Source: Methylibium rhizosphaerae
GTDB lineage: Bacteria; Pseudomonadota; Gammaproteobacteria; Burkholderiales; Burkholderiaceae_C
Length of the DNA: 64,000 nt
Assembly: GCF_006386545.1 (NCBI RefSeq)
Contig: NZ_SWAR01000002.1
Span: forward strand, 225,842 to 289,841
Reading direction: 5' to 3'
The position numbers and the translations under genes are program-made. Positions 16,299 to 26,041 of this stretch are shown here, one piece after another. The stretch's first letter is position 1, and every line of letters begins with the position of its first letter. The notes below the pieces were generated by a model. That model ran no database searches and was not told the origin of the DNA. It saw only the letters and a list, made by a program, of their open reading frames with translations.

Positions 16299-17273
16299 TC
16301 AACGCGGCGTGGCGTGGTTCACGGCCAGCGCCACCTGTTCGCGCAGGTCGTGCCCCAGCACCACCCGCACGTCGCTGCGCGAGGGCCCGGCGGGCTGCTC
16401 GGCCAGCGCCGCCGGCAGCGGCATGCGGCTGGCGATCTCCTGCGCTTCGGCGGCGAAGCCGCTGCGGTAGTACACCACCGTGGCCGGCTCGGCATAGGGC
16501 AAGAGGTTGGTCAGGCGGGCACGCGAGCCCAGGCCGCGCTGCTGCAGCCAGCCGCTCACCCAGGCCGCCATGCCGGTGATCCCGTTGCCGTTGGCGATCT
16601 CCACCCGCAGGCCCTGCAGCCGCGCCGGCTGGGGCAACGGCGGCGGCGCCTCGGGCTCGGCCGCCACCGCGGCTTCGCGCACCACCTGCAGCGGCGCAAT
16701 GGTCGGTTCGGTCTGCACCTGGGTCGCGGCAGGGGCCGCCGGGGTGGCCGGTGCCGCGTCAACGACGGCCGCAGGCGCAGCGGCGGCAATGGCCGGCTCG
16801 ACGGCAGGCGCCACCCGCTGCAGGTTGGCCCGCGCCATCGCATGGGCCGGGTCGAGCAGCACCGCGGTGCGCAGCGGGTCGCGGGCCTCGTCGTCGCGGC
16901 CGGCCAGGATCAGCGCATAGCCCAGGTTGTTGTGCAGCCGGGCGCGTTGCGGCGCCAGGGCGACGGCCTGCCGCAGCACCGCCACCGCCTCTTCGTGATG
17001 CCCCTGTCCCGCCAGCGCGACGCCCAGCGCATCGAGCACGTCGACGTCGCCGGGCGCCTGCGCGGCGGCGCGGCGCCAGGCCTGCAGCGCGTCGGACCAG
17101 CGGCGCTCGCCTTCGTATTGCCGGGCCAGCGCCGCATAGCCCGGCGCCATGCCGGGGGCGGCGTGCGAGACGCGGTAGTTCGGCTCGACTCGCCAGGCCT
17201 CGGGCGCGGGGCCTGCACAGCCGGCCAGGGCCAGGGCAATGGCGGTGAGGGCCAGGGTTCGGGAATCAAACAT
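16299..17273 (-). CDS. tadD: TadD-like TPR lipoprotein with LytR_C domain
   Basis: 324 residues. A lipoprotein signal with lipobox LALAGC puts the mature N-terminal Cys at residue 20. Residues about 45-150 contain tetratricopeptide repeats (WSDALQAWRRAAAQAPGDVDVLDALGVALA and the following ARLHNNLGYALILAG unit), as in TadD, the pilotin-like factor of Tad pili. A Pro/Ala-rich linker leads to a C-terminal LytR_C-like domain (about 225-315, LRVEIANGNGITGMAAWVSGWL). A GGAGG site 7 nt before ATG 17273 supports this start, though an ATG at 17309 overlaps the tadC stop. Last clear gene of the tad operon. Confidence 0.85.
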   Translation of the reverse strand: MFDSRTLALTAIALALAGCAGPAPEAWRVEPNYRVSHAAPGMAPGYAALARQYEGERRWSDALQAWRRAAAQAPGDVDVLDALGVALAGQGHHEEAVAVLRQAVALAPQRARLHNNLGYALILAGRDDEARDPLRTAVLLDPAHAMARANLQRVAPAVEPAIAAAAPAAVVDAAPATPAAPAATQVQTEPTIAPLQVVREAAVAAEPEAPPPLPQPARLQGLRVEIANGNGITGMAAWVSGWLQQRGLGSRARLTNLLPYAEPATVVYYRSGFAAEAQEIASRMPLPAALAEQPAGPSRSDVRVVLGHDLREQVALAVNHATPR

Positions 17274-17305
17274 GGCAGCGCCTCCAACAACGACGGGCAA
17301 GGGGT

Positions 17306-18253
17306 TCATCGACCGGCCATGGTGGGCAGCAGCACGCGGTAGATCTGGATCATCGCGGGCCCCATCAGCACGACCATCAGCGAAGGGAAGATGCAGAAGA
17401 TCAGCGGGAACAGCAGCTTCAGCGCGATCTTGGCGGCCGCCTCCTCCGCCTTCTGGCGGCGGCGGGTGCGCAGCATCTCGGCATGCACCCGCAGCGAGGC
17501 GGCGATGCTGGTGCCGAAGCGTTCGGCCTGGCTGATCATCGCGACGAACCCGTCCACCTCCTCCACGCCGGTGCGGATGGCGAGGTTGCGCAAGGCGCGC
17601 TCGCGGTCGGCACCGGCGCGCAGCTCCAGGTTCACCAGCCGCAGCTCCTCGGCCAGCGCCGGGCTCTTGAGCTGCAGGTCGTCGGCCACCCGCAGCATGG
17701 CCGCCTCGGTGCCCAGTCCTGCCTCGACGCACACCGTCATGAGGTCCAGCGCATCGGGGAAGCTCTCGAAGATCTCGCGCTGGCGCACGAACACCAGCCG
17801 CGACAGCACTGCGTTGGGCCCGTAGTAGCCCACCGCCGCCAGGCCCAGCATGGCCATCAGCAGGCCGTTGCCCTTGAGCGGCGAGCCGGCCACCGTGAGC
17901 AGCGCGAAGCCGGCCATCGGCAGGCCGAGCGTGAGCACCGTCTTGATGCCGAAGAAGGCCGGCGCCGCCGCCGAGCTGCGGATGCCCGCATGCAGGAAGC
18001 GCAGGCGGATGCTCGACTTCTCGAAGCCCTCCTCGGGCATGGACAGCCGGCTCACCGGGCGGGTGAACTCGGCCAGCACGGTGAGCCAGCGGTCCAGGCT
18101 CGCCGGCTTGTGCGCCGGGCCCTCGCCGGCCAGCAGGTCGAGCCGGCGGCGCGCGGCGCTCGGCCGCAAGAGCGCCGAGGCGCCGAGCACGCCGGCCACC
18201 ACCACCACGAAGACCAGCGCCAGGATCGCGATCTGCACGGGACTCATGTTCAT
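17306..18253 (-). CDS. tadC: Tad pilus inner-membrane platform protein TadC
   Basis: 315 residues of the type II secretion F (GspF/TadC) family. A membrane helix at the N-terminus (about 7-30), the T2SSF domain with ALDLMTVCVEAGLGTEAAMLRVADDL and SQAERFGTSIAASLRVHAEMLRTRRRQKAEE, then a C-terminal pair of helices. With TadB it forms the inner-membrane base that TadA acts on. It follows tadB by 25 bp. Confidence 0.93.
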   Translation of the reverse strand: MNMSPVQIAILALVFVVVVAGVLGASALLRPSAARRRLDLLAGEGPAHKPASLDRWLTVLAEFTRPVSRLSMPEEGFEKSSIRLRFLHAGIRSSAAAPAFFGIKTVLTLGLPMAGFALLTVAGSPLKGNGLLMAMLGLAAVGYYGPNAVLSRLVFVRQREIFESFPDALDLMTVCVEAGLGTEAAMLRVADDLQLKSPALAEELRLVNLELRAGADRERALRNLAIRTGVEEVDGFVAMISQAERFGTSIAASLRVHAEMLRTRRRQKAEEAAAKIALKLLFPLIFCIFPSLMVVLMGPAMIQIYRVLLPTMAGR

Positions 18254-18278
18254 CTCCTCTTCAGGCGGGGGGTGGGCG

Positions 18279-19247
18279 TCACACGCGGATGCGGATGATC
18301 TGGCGCATCCACAGGATGCCCACCACCATCATGAGCAGCGCGATGCCCACGATGCGCAGGCCGGCCGGGTCGGTCCACAGCACCGCCATGAACTTCGGGT
18401 TCACCAGGTTCACCACCAGCGCCACCACGAAGGGCAGCGCGGTGAGGATCACGGCCGACAGGCGCCCCTCGGCCGACAGCGTGCGGATCTCGCCCAACAG
18501 CTTCAGGCGCTGGCGCACGATGGAGGCGATCTTGTCCAGCAGTTCGGCGAGGTTGCCGCCCGACTCGCGCTGGATCATCACCGCCACCACGAAGTAGCTC
18601 ACGTCGGGCAGCGGCACGCGCTCGGCCAGGTGGGCCAGCGCCTCGTTCGCCGGCACGCCGTAGTTCATCTCGTCGAACAGGATGCGGAAGTCGCGCCCCA
18701 GCGGCTCGGCCATCTCGTCGCCGACCATCTTCACCGCCGTCGGGAAGGCATGGCCGGCGCGCATGGCACGGCCCATGAGGTCGAGCGCCTCGGGGAACTG
18801 GCGTTCGATGCGCTCGATGCGTTCGGCTCGCCGCCTGGCCACCCGCCACCAGGGCAGCAGGGCCAGCACGAGGCCGAGCACCGCGCCGAAGACCGGCGGC
18901 TTGCCCAGCAGCACCGGCAGCAGCATCCCGCCCGTGGCCAGGATGCCCGACAGCAGCATCAGCTCCACCGGCGAGACCGCCATCGCCGAGGCGCTCACGA
19001 AGCGCTGCAGCTTCTGGCCGGCCGTGGCGCGGCCGAGCCATTCGTTCAGGCGCGGCAGGCGCGAGGGCTCGACGCTGCGCTCGATGCTGGCCTGCGTGTG
19101 CATCTCGCCCGACAACGCGGCCAGGCGGGACGCGATGCGCCGGGCCTCGGCGCTGTTGTGCGAGGACCAGAGGTTGTAGAGGCCTTCGCAGAGCAGCACC
19201 ACGGCCAGGAAGGCCACCACCGCGAACAGCACGAATGAGAGGTCCAT
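18279..19247 (-). CDS. tadB: Tad pilus inner-membrane platform protein TadB
   Basis: 322 residues, T2SSF-type membrane protein. Starts [27 protein letters not shown] (first helix), has a central pair of helices, and the T2SSF domain with [33 protein letters not shown] and [23 protein letters not shown]. It lies 13 bp after tadA and 25 bp before tadC. Together with TadC it is thought to couple ATP use by TadA to pilus extension and retraction. Confidence 0.93.
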   Translation of the reverse strand: MDLSFVLFAVVAFLAVVLLCEGLYNLWSSHNSAEARRIASRLAALSGEMHTQASIERSVEPSRLPRLNEWLGRATAGQKLQRFVSASAMAVSPVELMLLSGILATGGMLLPVLLGKPPVFGAVLGLVLALLPWWRVARRRAERIERIERQFPEALDLMGRAMRAGHAFPTAVKMVGDEMAEPLGRDFRILFDEMNYGVPANEALAHLAERVPLPDVSYFVVAVMIQRESGGNLAELLDKIASIVRQRLKLLGEIRTLSAEGRLSAVILTALPFVVALVVNLVNPKFMAVLWTDPAGLRIVGIALLMMVVGILWMRQIIRIRV

Positions 19248-19260
19248 GGCGGCCTCCTGC

Positions 19261-20613
19261 TCAGACCACGCGCCGCACCGGCGCGAACAGGGTTTCGGGC
19301 AGCGAGATGCCGCGGGTCACCAGCCGCTCCCAGAAGCGCGGTCGCACCCCGGTGGCGCTGAAGTGGCCTTCCACCGCGCCGTTGGCCGCCACGCCGGTCT
19401 GCTTGAAGGCGAAGATCTCCTGCATGGTGAGCGTGTCGCCTTCCATGCCGGTGATCTCCTGGATGCTGGTCAGCTTGCGGGTGCCGTCGGACAGGCGGTT
19501 GGCCTGGATCACCACGCCGATGGCCGAGGCGATCTGCGCACGGGCGGCGCGCGCCGGCAGGTCCACGCCGGCCATCGCGATCATGCTTTCGAGCCGCGCC
19601 AGCGCGTCGCGCGGCGTGTTGGCATGCACCGTGGTCATGGAGCCTTCATGGCCGGTGTTCATGGCCTGCAGCATGTCCAGCGCCTCGGGGCCGCGCGTCT
19701 CGCCGAGGATGATGCGGTCGGGCCGCATGCGCAGCGCGTTGCGCACCAGCGCACGCTGCGTCACCTCGCCGCGGCCTTCGATGTTGGGCGGGCGGGTCTC
19801 GAGCCGCACCACGTGCGGCTGCTGCAGCTGCAGCTCGGCGGCGTCCTCGATGGTGACCACGCGCTCGGCCGCCGGGATGTAGCCCGACAGGATGTTGAGC
19901 AGCGTGGTCTTGCCCGAGCCGGTGCCCCCCGAGATGAGGATGTTGACCTTGGCCTCGGACAGCGCGCCGATGAACTGGGCCATCTCGGCCGACATCGAGC
20001 GGAACTCGACCAGGTTGTCGATCTGCAGCGGCACCGCGGAAAACCGCCGGATCGACAGGATGGGCCCGTCGATGGCCAGCGGCGGGATGATCGCGTTCAC
20101 GCGGGAGCCGTCGGGCAGCCGGGCATCGACCATGGGGCTGGACTCGTCGACCCGGCGGCCCATGCGCGAGACGATCTTGTCGATGATCTTGAGCAGGTGC
20201 GCGTCGTCGATGAAGGTGATGTCGGTGAGCTCCAGCCGGCCCTTGCGCTCGACGTAGATCTGCTGGTGGGTGTTGACCAGGATGTCAGACACCGTGGGGT
20301 CGGCGAGCAGCGGCTCCAGCGGCCCGAAGCCCAGCATCTCGTACTGGATGTCGCGCACCAGGTTGCGCCGCTCGCCGGCGTTGAGCACCAGATTCTCTTC
20401 GGCCAGCAGCCGCTCCACCATCTGGCGCAGCTCCTCCTTGAGCGAGTCCTGAGAGAGGCTTTCCATCGCCTCCAGGTCGAGCCGCCCGAGCAGCAGCTGG
20501 TGCATGCGCGCCTTGGTCTCCTGGTAGGCGCGCGTGGGCAGTCCGGCGGGCTCGAGTGCCGGCTCCGCGGCGGTGAACCCCTGGGCGGCACCCAGTCTTT
20601 CGCGCAGGCTCAT
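19261..20613 (-). CDS. tadA: Tad pilus motor ATPase TadA/CpaF
   Basis: 450 residues of the type II/IV secretion ATPase family. Walker A is GGTGSGKTT (residues 229-237), the Asp box is [10 protein letters not shown] (about 254), the Walker B region is [11 protein letters not shown] (300-310) and the His box is [12 protein letters not shown] (321-332). It is a hexameric cytoplasmic ATPase powering assembly, and in some species also retraction, of Flp pili. The frame continues to 21042 inside tadZ, so ATG 20613 ([10 protein letters not shown]) was chosen; it follows the tadZ stop by 28 bp. Confidence 0.95.
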   Translation of the reverse strand: MSLRERLGAAQGFTAAEPALEPAGLPTRAYQETKARMHQLLLGRLDLEAMESLSQDSLKEELRQMVERLLAEENLVLNAGERRNLVRDIQYEMLGFGPLEPLLADPTVSDILVNTHQQIYVERKGRLELTDITFIDDAHLLKIIDKIVSRMGRRVDESSPMVDARLPDGSRVNAIIPPLAIDGPILSIRRFSAVPLQIDNLVEFRSMSAEMAQFIGALSEAKVNILISGGTGSGKTTLLNILSGYIPAAERVVTIEDAAELQLQQPHVVRLETRPPNIEGRGEVTQRALVRNALRMRPDRIILGETRGPEALDMLQAMNTGHEGSMTTVHANTPRDALARLESMIAMAGVDLPARAARAQIASAIGVVIQANRLSDGTRKLTSIQEITGMEGDTLTMQEIFAFKQTGVAANGAVEGHFSATGVRPRFWERLVTRGISLPETLFAPVRRVV

Positions 20614-20641
20614 GGTTCTGTCCCTTTCTGGCTTCGGTTGT

Positions 20642-21811
20642 TCAATGGGTCGCGCGGAACAGGCCGGTGAGCCACTTGCCGCGCTGCGGCTGCGCGGCGC
20701 CGGGCGCAATGGCCTCGGCCAGCTCGCGCAGGGCGCGGGCGATGGCGCTGCCGGGCGCGATGCTGTCCACCGGCACGCCCTGGTTGACCGAGGCGGCCAC
20801 CACCTCGTACTGGTTGGGCAGCGTGAGCACCTGCCTGAGGCCGAGCGTCTTCTGCAGGTCCTCGAGCGTGAGCTGGCCGCCCTTCTGGTAGCGGTTGACG
20901 ATCCACTGGATCTTGTCCTCGGGGTAGTCGAGCGAGCGGAACACGTCACGCAGCCGCTTGCCGTCGCGGATGAACGGCAGCGTGAGCTGCAGCACGGCGA
21001 ACACCCGGTCGGCCAGGTCCAGCGCCTGCAGCGACACCGCACTCAGCGAACGGCCGGCGTCGATGACGACGAAGTCGAACATGCCCTGCGCCATGTGCAC
21101 GATGGCCTCCACATGCGCGGGCGTCACGTCGGCCGCATGCGCCGGGTCGTCCGGCGCGGCCAGCACCCACAGGCCGGGCGCCACCTGGTTCATCGCCGAG
21201 CGCAGCAGGTCGGCATCGAGGCGGGCGATGTTGTGCGCCACGTCGGCCACGTTGCTCACCGGCCGCTCGCTGCTCACGAACAGCGCCGCATCGCCGAACT
21301 GCAGGTTCATGTCGATGAGGGCGACGCGGCGTTGCCCGCCGTCGGCCAGCATGTGGGCCAGGTTGGCCGCCGCGAAGGTGGCGCCGCTGCCCCCCTTGCA
21401 CGAGACGAAGGCGAAGACGCGGCCGGGCTCGTGCGCGCCCGCCTGCACCGGCGCGCGCTTGCGCAGCTGGCGGCGCAGCGCGGCCAGCACCGCTTCGGCG
21501 GATGCAGGGGCCGGCAAGACCTCGCGCACGCCCACGCGCATGGCGCGCATCAGGAACTCGGGGCTGAGCTCGTTGCCCACCAGCACGTAGTCCACCTCGG
21601 GATGCGCCGCCGCCAGCCGCTCGAGGGCCTCGAAGTCCTGCGGCGTCATGGTCTCGGCCACCACCATGTCGGGGCGGCTGCCGTTGACCAGCACGTTCAC
21701 GTCGCGCAGCGGCCGCACGATCGGGTGAGCCTGCAGCGCCGGCTCGGCGGAGAGGGCCGACATCCAGGCCTCGGCATGGCGTGCGTCGGGGGTGATGAGC
21801 TTGATCTTCAT
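20642..21811 (-). CDS. tadZ: Tad pilus localisation ATPase TadZ/CpaE
   Basis: 389 residues. Residues about 1-120 are receiver-like ([16 protein letters not shown], then [30 protein letters not shown]) and residues about 135-380 form a ParA/MinD-type ATPase with the atypical P-loop SCKGGSGAT and [18 protein letters not shown]. In other bacteria TadZ/CpaE sets the position of the pilus apparatus in the cell. ATG 21811 was chosen because upstream in-frame sequence overlaps the TadE gene. It follows that gene by 20 bp. Confidence 0.93.
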   Translation of the reverse strand: MKIKLITPDARHAEAWMSALSAEPALQAHPIVRPLRDVNVLVNGSRPDMVVAETMTPQDFEALERLAAAHPEVDYVLVGNELSPEFLMRAMRVGVREVLPAPASAEAVLAALRRQLRKRAPVQAGAHEPGRVFAFVSCKGGSGATFAAANLAHMLADGGQRRVALIDMNLQFGDAALFVSSERPVSNVADVAHNIARLDADLLRSAMNQVAPGLWVLAAPDDPAHAADVTPAHVEAIVHMAQGMFDFVVIDAGRSLSAVSLQALDLADRVFAVLQLTLPFIRDGKRLRDVFRSLDYPEDKIQWIVNRYQKGGQLTLEDLQKTLGLRQVLTLPNQYEVVAASVNQGVPVDSIAPGSAIARALRELAEAIAPGAAQPQRGKWLTGLFRATH

Positions 21812-21831
21812 GGCGGCTCTTTCAAAGGGCA

Positions 21832-22278
21832 TCACAGGGCGCAGGCGGGGTTGCCCGCGCTCTGCATGAATTCCTTGGGCAAGGTGGTCTGGAACTGCGG
21901 GATCGGCACCGACAGGGCCGCGAAGGGGATGATGGGCTGGTGCGTGTAGCCGGCCAGCGTGACGCGCACCGACTTGCAGGTCGACGGGGTGCACGAATTC
22001 ACCGGCTGGCCCGAGTTGAGGTAGTCGATCGTGATGTGCGAGTTGTCGAGCGCGGCGAGCATCTGGCGCATGCGCGCCTTGATGACCGGGTCGTCCTTGT
22101 CGCACACCACCGCGAGCCGCGCGCCCAGCCGGGTGGCTTCGCCGGCGGCGTTCCAGGTCCACAGCAGGCGGGCCATTTCCATGGCGCCCAGCAGCACCAT
22201 GAAGAACAGCGCGCCGACGATGGCGAACTCGACCGCGGCGACGCCGCGCTGCGACTTCCTGCAGGCAGTGGGATTCAT
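21832..22278 (-). CDS. tadE: TadE-family pseudopilin
   Basis: 148 residues with a prepilin-like start: SQRGVAAVEFAIVGALFFMVLLGAMEMARLL, where cleavage is expected after Arg-Gly and the Glu five residues on is typical of TadE/TadF pseudopilins. One membrane helix is followed by an extracytoplasmic domain with two cysteines (NSCTPSTCK). It is processed by TadV in studied systems. The start overlaps the preceding pseudopilin gene by 4 bp, indicating translational coupling. Confidence 0.9.
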   Translation of the reverse strand: MNPTACRKSQRGVAAVEFAIVGALFFMVLLGAMEMARLLWTWNAAGEATRLGARLAVVCDKDDPVIKARMRQMLAALDNSHITIDYLNSGQPVNSCTPSTCKSVRVTLAGYTHQPIIPFAALSVPIPQFQTTLPKEFMQSAGNPACAL

Positions 22279-22736
22279 AGGTGCGACCTCATCGTGACGC
22301 TGATCGCGCCAAAGTCGAGCGTGGCGGGCGCCACGTAGGTGACGACCGAGTTGTGCTGGTAGCCGACGATGCGCACCGTCACCAGGTTGATGGTGCCGGT
22401 GCCGGTGCTGATGGTGTGCCCGGCCGGGTCGCTGGCGGCGTCGTCGATCACCACCATCGAGGCGTCGAGGCCCGCTGCGAGCAGCGGCCCGGTGCCTTCG
22501 ACGTTGCCGTACAGCACCAGGTTGCGCGCATCGCCCTTCGGGTTGGGGTTGGTGGGCACCACCGTGGTGAGGTGGCGCGCCGCATCGCGCACGGCCTTGT
22601 CCAGCGTGTTGTAGGTGTAGATCGCGCGGCCGTATTCGGTGACGCCCAGCGCCACCATCAGCATGGGCACGAGGGTGATGGCCAGTTCGACCGCGGCCAC
22701 GCCGCGCGAACGTTGCGAAAGCGGCTTGCGCTTCAT
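22275..22736 (-). CDS. TadE/TadF-family pseudopilin
   Basis: 153 residues, a second TadE-like protein. The N-terminus QRSRGVAAVELAITLVPMLMVALGVTEYGRAIYTYN again has the basic-Gly cleavage site, Glu at +5 and one membrane helix. The rest is a small beta-rich domain without cysteines. It overlaps the TadG-like gene upstream and the TadE gene downstream by 4 bp each, so the three products are probably made in fixed ratio. Assignment as TadF versus TadE cannot be made by eye. Confidence 0.88.
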   Translation of the reverse strand: MKRKPLSQRSRGVAAVELAITLVPMLMVALGVTEYGRAIYTYNTLDKAVRDAARHLTTVVPTNPNPKGDARNLVLYGNVEGTGPLLAAGLDASMVVIDDAASDPAGHTISTGTGTINLVTVRIVGYQHNSVVTYVAPATLDFGAISVTMRSHL

Positions 22737-23983
22737 TGCACCAGCCCCGGCACCAGCGGCCCCGCGCTGCCCACGCCGCCCACCACGCCGGAGGTGGCGC
22801 ACGGGCTCGAAGGATCGTCGGCCAGGCCCTCGAACTCCATGTAGACGATGTCCGACGGGTGGCTGATGGGGTGCAGCATCAGCACGCAGGCCCAGGCCTC
22901 GATCGGCACCGTCTGGCTCGAACCCCAGCTCGAGCAGTTGACGACGGGTGCCACCGCGAGCCGCCGGTTCGCCCCGTACTGGCGGTGCGAAGTGGTGGGC
23001 GTGACCGGGTTGTACGAGTTGCTGATCGACAGGCCGGTGATCGCATTGCCGGCCTGCACGTTGCTGCCGTAGTTGGCGCCGGTGGTGCGCCGCGCGAGGA
23101 AGTCGTCGATCGCGTTGCTGCGCGAGGGCCAGTTCTGGCTCGTGTAGCTGTAGCCGGTGTAGTCGGGCGGCGCGTTGTTCACGTTGTCGGAGCCGCTGTA
23201 CAGGCCGAAGCGGGTGTTCCAGGCGCGCGCCGCCGCGTTGCCCATGTTGCCGGGCTCGCCGACCGGGTGGGTGATGTTCAGCTCGCAGGCGCCGTTGCCG
23301 CGCAGCAGGCCGCCCAGTTCGCTGGCGCCGCCGGCCGGGGGCGAGAAGTCGATCCAGTTGAAGCTGCCGGTGGCCCCGCCGCCCGCATCGAACTTGCCGT
23401 CGTACCACTGGCCCTTCACCAGCCCGAAGCCGGGCGCCGGGCCCTGCCGGCACATGCCCAGCGGAATGGCGCAGGCCGTCTGGGCATGCTCCAGCGTCGC
23501 GGTGGCGGCGGCACGCACCGTCTGCTCGCCCATGCCCAGCACCTGCATGAACCACGGCGTGATGCCCGTCTCTTCGATGGTGCAGCGGATGTAGCGCGCA
23601 TCGCCGGGCGGGTTGGAGGCGGCCGGCAGCCAGGCGCCGCCCGCCAGCTCGGTGCCGAACACCACGGTGACGTCCTGCGTGTCGATGAGGCCGGCCTGGA
23701 AGCCCACGCGGTTGCGCGCCGCCACGGTGAGGGCCGCGTTCTCGGCCTGCTCGAAGCTGGCCTGCGCGATGGCGGGCGAGGCGGTGAGCTCGTAGGCGCC
23801 GGCCAACGCGCAGGCATCGGCGGCGTTCTGCAGCTCGGTCTTGTTGACGTAAAGCCGGCCGCCGTCGAGCGCGAGGCCCGCGAAGCCGGTGAGCACGGCC
23901 ATGGCCAGGCCGACGATGATGGCCACGCCGCCGCGCTGCTGCGCGCGGCGCGGCGTGGCAAGGCTGTGCAGGCGGTGGTTCAC
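22733..23983 (-). CDS. TadG-like pilus assembly protein
   Basis: 416 residues. The N-terminal segment QRGGVAIIVGLAMAVLTGFAGLALDGGRLYVNKTELQNAADACALAGA is the classical TadG membrane anchor with its Asn/Ala-rich signature. The remaining extracytoplasmic part is Gly/Asn/Ser-rich with several cysteines and no von Willebrand A motif that I can see. The start is a GTG at 23983 with GGGAGG six bases before it; the longer frame to 24343 overlaps the lipoprotein and secretin genes. It may cap or anchor the pilus. Confidence 0.85.
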   Translation of the reverse strand: MNHRLHSLATPRRAQQRGGVAIIVGLAMAVLTGFAGLALDGGRLYVNKTELQNAADACALAGAYELTASPAIAQASFEQAENAALTVAARNRVGFQAGLIDTQDVTVVFGTELAGGAWLPAASNPPGDARYIRCTIEETGITPWFMQVLGMGEQTVRAAATATLEHAQTACAIPLGMCRQGPAPGFGLVKGQWYDGKFDAGGGATGSFNWIDFSPPAGGASELGGLLRGNGACELNITHPVGEPGNMGNAAARAWNTRFGLYSGSDNVNNAPPDYTGYSYTSQNWPSRSNAIDDFLARRTTGANYGSNVQAGNAITGLSISNSYNPVTPTTSHRQYGANRRLAVAPVVNCSSWGSSQTVPIEAWACVLMLHPISHPSDIVYMEFEGLADDPSSPCATSGVVGGVGSAGPLVPGLVQ

Positions 23984-24000
23984 GTCGGGCCTCCCGTCGC

Positions 24001-24297
24001 TCAGCGGCTGCTGCCGCCACCCACGCCGATGTTGATGACGTTGGCCGGCGGCGGCCTGCGGTAGGTGTCCACATGGCGCGCGCCGGCTTCGACCACGGTG
24101 CGGCCGTCGCTGCGCGGCGTCTGCTGCGCATGGCGCTGCGGCGCGGCGGGGTCGATCAGCTGCTGGGCCTTGATGGCGCGGGCGCTGTCGCCGAAGCGGG
24201 CGTCGTATTCGGGCGACGCGGTGGCGGCGCAGCCGCCCAGCGCCAGGCCCAGCGCCAGTGCGGCAGCGGCCGCGGCGATCGAAGTGTTGGCACGCAT
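24001..24297 (-). CDS. small pilus-assembly lipoprotein
   Basis: 98 residues with lipoprotein signal ALALGLALGGC (mature Cys about residue 23). The sequence after it, EYDARFGDSARAIKAQQLIDPAA, is a pattern seen in small lipoproteins after the secretin gene of betaproteobacterial tad loci. The position matches RcpB/CpaD, though it is shorter than those. The ATG overlaps the secretin TGA by one base (TGATG), suggesting coupling. The C-terminus is Gly/Ser-rich. Confidence 0.78.
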   Translation of the reverse strand: MRANTSIAAAAAALALGLALGGCAATASPEYDARFGDSARAIKAQQLIDPAAPQRHAQQTPRSDGRTVVEAGARHVDTYRRPPPANVINIGVGGGSSR

Positions 24298-26003
24298 CAC
24301 TGGGTCTCCTTGGTGGTGTCGAAGCCGCCGGTGGCGGCGGCACGCGGTTCGCCCGCCGGGGCCGGGTTGCTGCTGCGCTGGCCTTCGACCTTGCCGTTCA
24401 GGATGAGCTCGCTGCGGCTGGGCGGCGTGTAGCCGTCGGTGGGCAGCTTGTAGTCGGGCGGCAGCGGCTTCACCAGCCGCGGCGTGATCACGAACACCAG
24501 CTCCGACCGGTCGGTCTGGAACTCGGTGCTGCGGAACAGCGCGCCGACGATGGGCAGCTCGCCCAGGAAGGGGAAAGCCTTGACGTTGGTGGTCGTGTTG
24601 TTCTTGATGAGGCCGCCGATCGCGAAGCTCTGGCCGTCCATCAGCTGCACCGTGGTCTCGGCCTTGCGCGAGGTGAACGAGGGCAGCACCGCGCTCAGGC
24701 CGCCGCCGGTGATGGTGACGCCGGCGCTGTTGAGCTCCGACACCTCGGGCCGCACGCGCAGGTTGATGCGCCCGCTGCCCAGCACGGTCGGCGTGAACTT
24801 CACCGACACGCCGAACTCCTTCTCCTCGAGCGAGATGGTGCGGCTGCCGCCGCCGTCGGTCTGCGCCACCGGGATGAAGATCTTGCCGCCGGCCAGGAAG
24901 CTGCCCGTCTGGCCGCTGATGGCCATGACCGTGGGCTCGGCCAGCACCTTCACCAGGCCGTCGGTCTTCTGCATGTTGAGCGTGACCTGGCTGACGTTCT
25001 TGCCCACCGCCAGCGGGATCTGCGGCGTCTGGCCGAAGCTCGCGTTGCCGGCCTGGCCGGTGAAGCCGCTGGTCGACTGGCCGTTGCTCGCCGAGCCGAT
25101 GACGCCGCCGCCGGTGAGCGCGCCCTGCGTGCCGGAGATCGCGCCGGTGAGGCCGGCAGCACCGCCGAAGATGCCCGACAGGTAGCGCATGAAGGAGCCG
25201 TCGGAGGGCACGTAGGCGCGAGCGAAGTCGATGCCGAACTTGTCGAGCAGGGCCTTGGAGATCTCGGCCACCTTCACCTCGAGCATCACCTGCTGCGGCG
25301 CTCCCACCTCCAGCATGTTGACGACGCGGGTGCTGCGCTGTTCACCACCGTTGCCGCCCTCGCCGCGGCCGCGCACGTAGGCATTGGCCAGGTCGGTCAC
25401 GCGGGCCAGCGCCTCGCTGTCGCTCACCATGCCCGACAGCACCAGCGAGTCGAAGGCCGCGGTGATCTTCACGTCCTTCTCGTTGGGCAGCAGCTGGGCG
25501 ATCACCGCCTGCAGGGCCGACGTGTCCATGCCCACCACCACGTCGAAGGCGGTGCAGGTGCCGCTGCGGTCGAGCATCACCACGTTGGTGGAGCCGATGG
25601 TCTTGCCCAGCAGGTAGACCTCGGTGGGCGCCAGCAGCAGCACGTCGACGTCGGCCACGCCGGGCCGGGTGTCGATGGCGGGCGCCTTCACGCCTTCGTC
25701 CTTCTTGCCCTCGGGTGTCTCGGCCGGGCGTGCGGCGCGGGCGTTCTCGGGGTTGCCGAGCAGGATGCGCGCCACCGGCGACGCCGGGCGGATCACGGTG
25801 GACTTGCCCACCGGGATGTGCACCATCGGCGCAACCTCCACCCGCGTGCACAGCGGGCCGCCCGAGGCCACGGGTGCAGGCGCCGCGGCCTTGACGGGCT
25901 GCGCCTTGGCGGGCTGGGCGACGGCGGCCCAGGTCTGCAGGGCCAGGCCGATGGCCAGCGCCACATGGCGCGGGGCCCCGGTCGAAGAAGACAGGCGACG
26001 CAT
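24297..26003 (-). CDS. rcpA: Tad pilus outer-membrane secretin RcpA/CpaC
   Basis: 568 residues with a signal peptide. The N-terminal part (about 45-140) is the CpaC-type domain (VGKSTVIRPASPVARILLGNPE, VYLLGKTIGSTNVVMLDRSG), followed by a BON-like segment (KITAAFDSLVLSGMVSDSEAL) and the secretin channel (about 255-520) with VKVLAEPTVMAISGQTGSFLAGG and TSRKAETTVQLMDGQSFAIGGLI. It forms the pore through which the Flp pilus leaves. ATG 26003 was chosen, since the frame to 26747 is antisense-like inside rcpC. Confidence 0.94.
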   Translation of the reverse strand: MRRLSSSTGAPRHVALAIGLALQTWAAVAQPAKAQPVKAAAPAPVASGGPLCTRVEVAPMVHIPVGKSTVIRPASPVARILLGNPENARAARPAETPEGKKDEGVKAPAIDTRPGVADVDVLLLAPTEVYLLGKTIGSTNVVMLDRSGTCTAFDVVVGMDTSALQAVIAQLLPNEKDVKITAAFDSLVLSGMVSDSEALARVTDLANAYVRGRGEGGNGGEQRSTRVVNMLEVGAPQQVMLEVKVAEISKALLDKFGIDFARAYVPSDGSFMRYLSGIFGGAAGLTGAISGTQGALTGGGVIGSASNGQSTSGFTGQAGNASFGQTPQIPLAVGKNVSQVTLNMQKTDGLVKVLAEPTVMAISGQTGSFLAGGKIFIPVAQTDGGGSRTISLEEKEFGVSVKFTPTVLGSGRINLRVRPEVSELNSAGVTITGGGLSAVLPSFTSRKAETTVQLMDGQSFAIGGLIKNNTTTNVKAFPFLGELPIVGALFRSTEFQTDRSELVFVITPRLVKPLPPDYKLPTDGYTPPSRSELILNGKVEGQRSSNPAPAGEPRAAATGGFDTTKETQ

Positions 26004-26041
26004 CGGCGTTCTCCCGTGGTGTGGTTGTGGGGTGCGCTCGC

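Noticed and set aside
19261..21042. N-terminally extended TadA of 593 residues
   Set aside because: The extension lies inside tadZ and is low-complexity; ATG 20613 matches the family.
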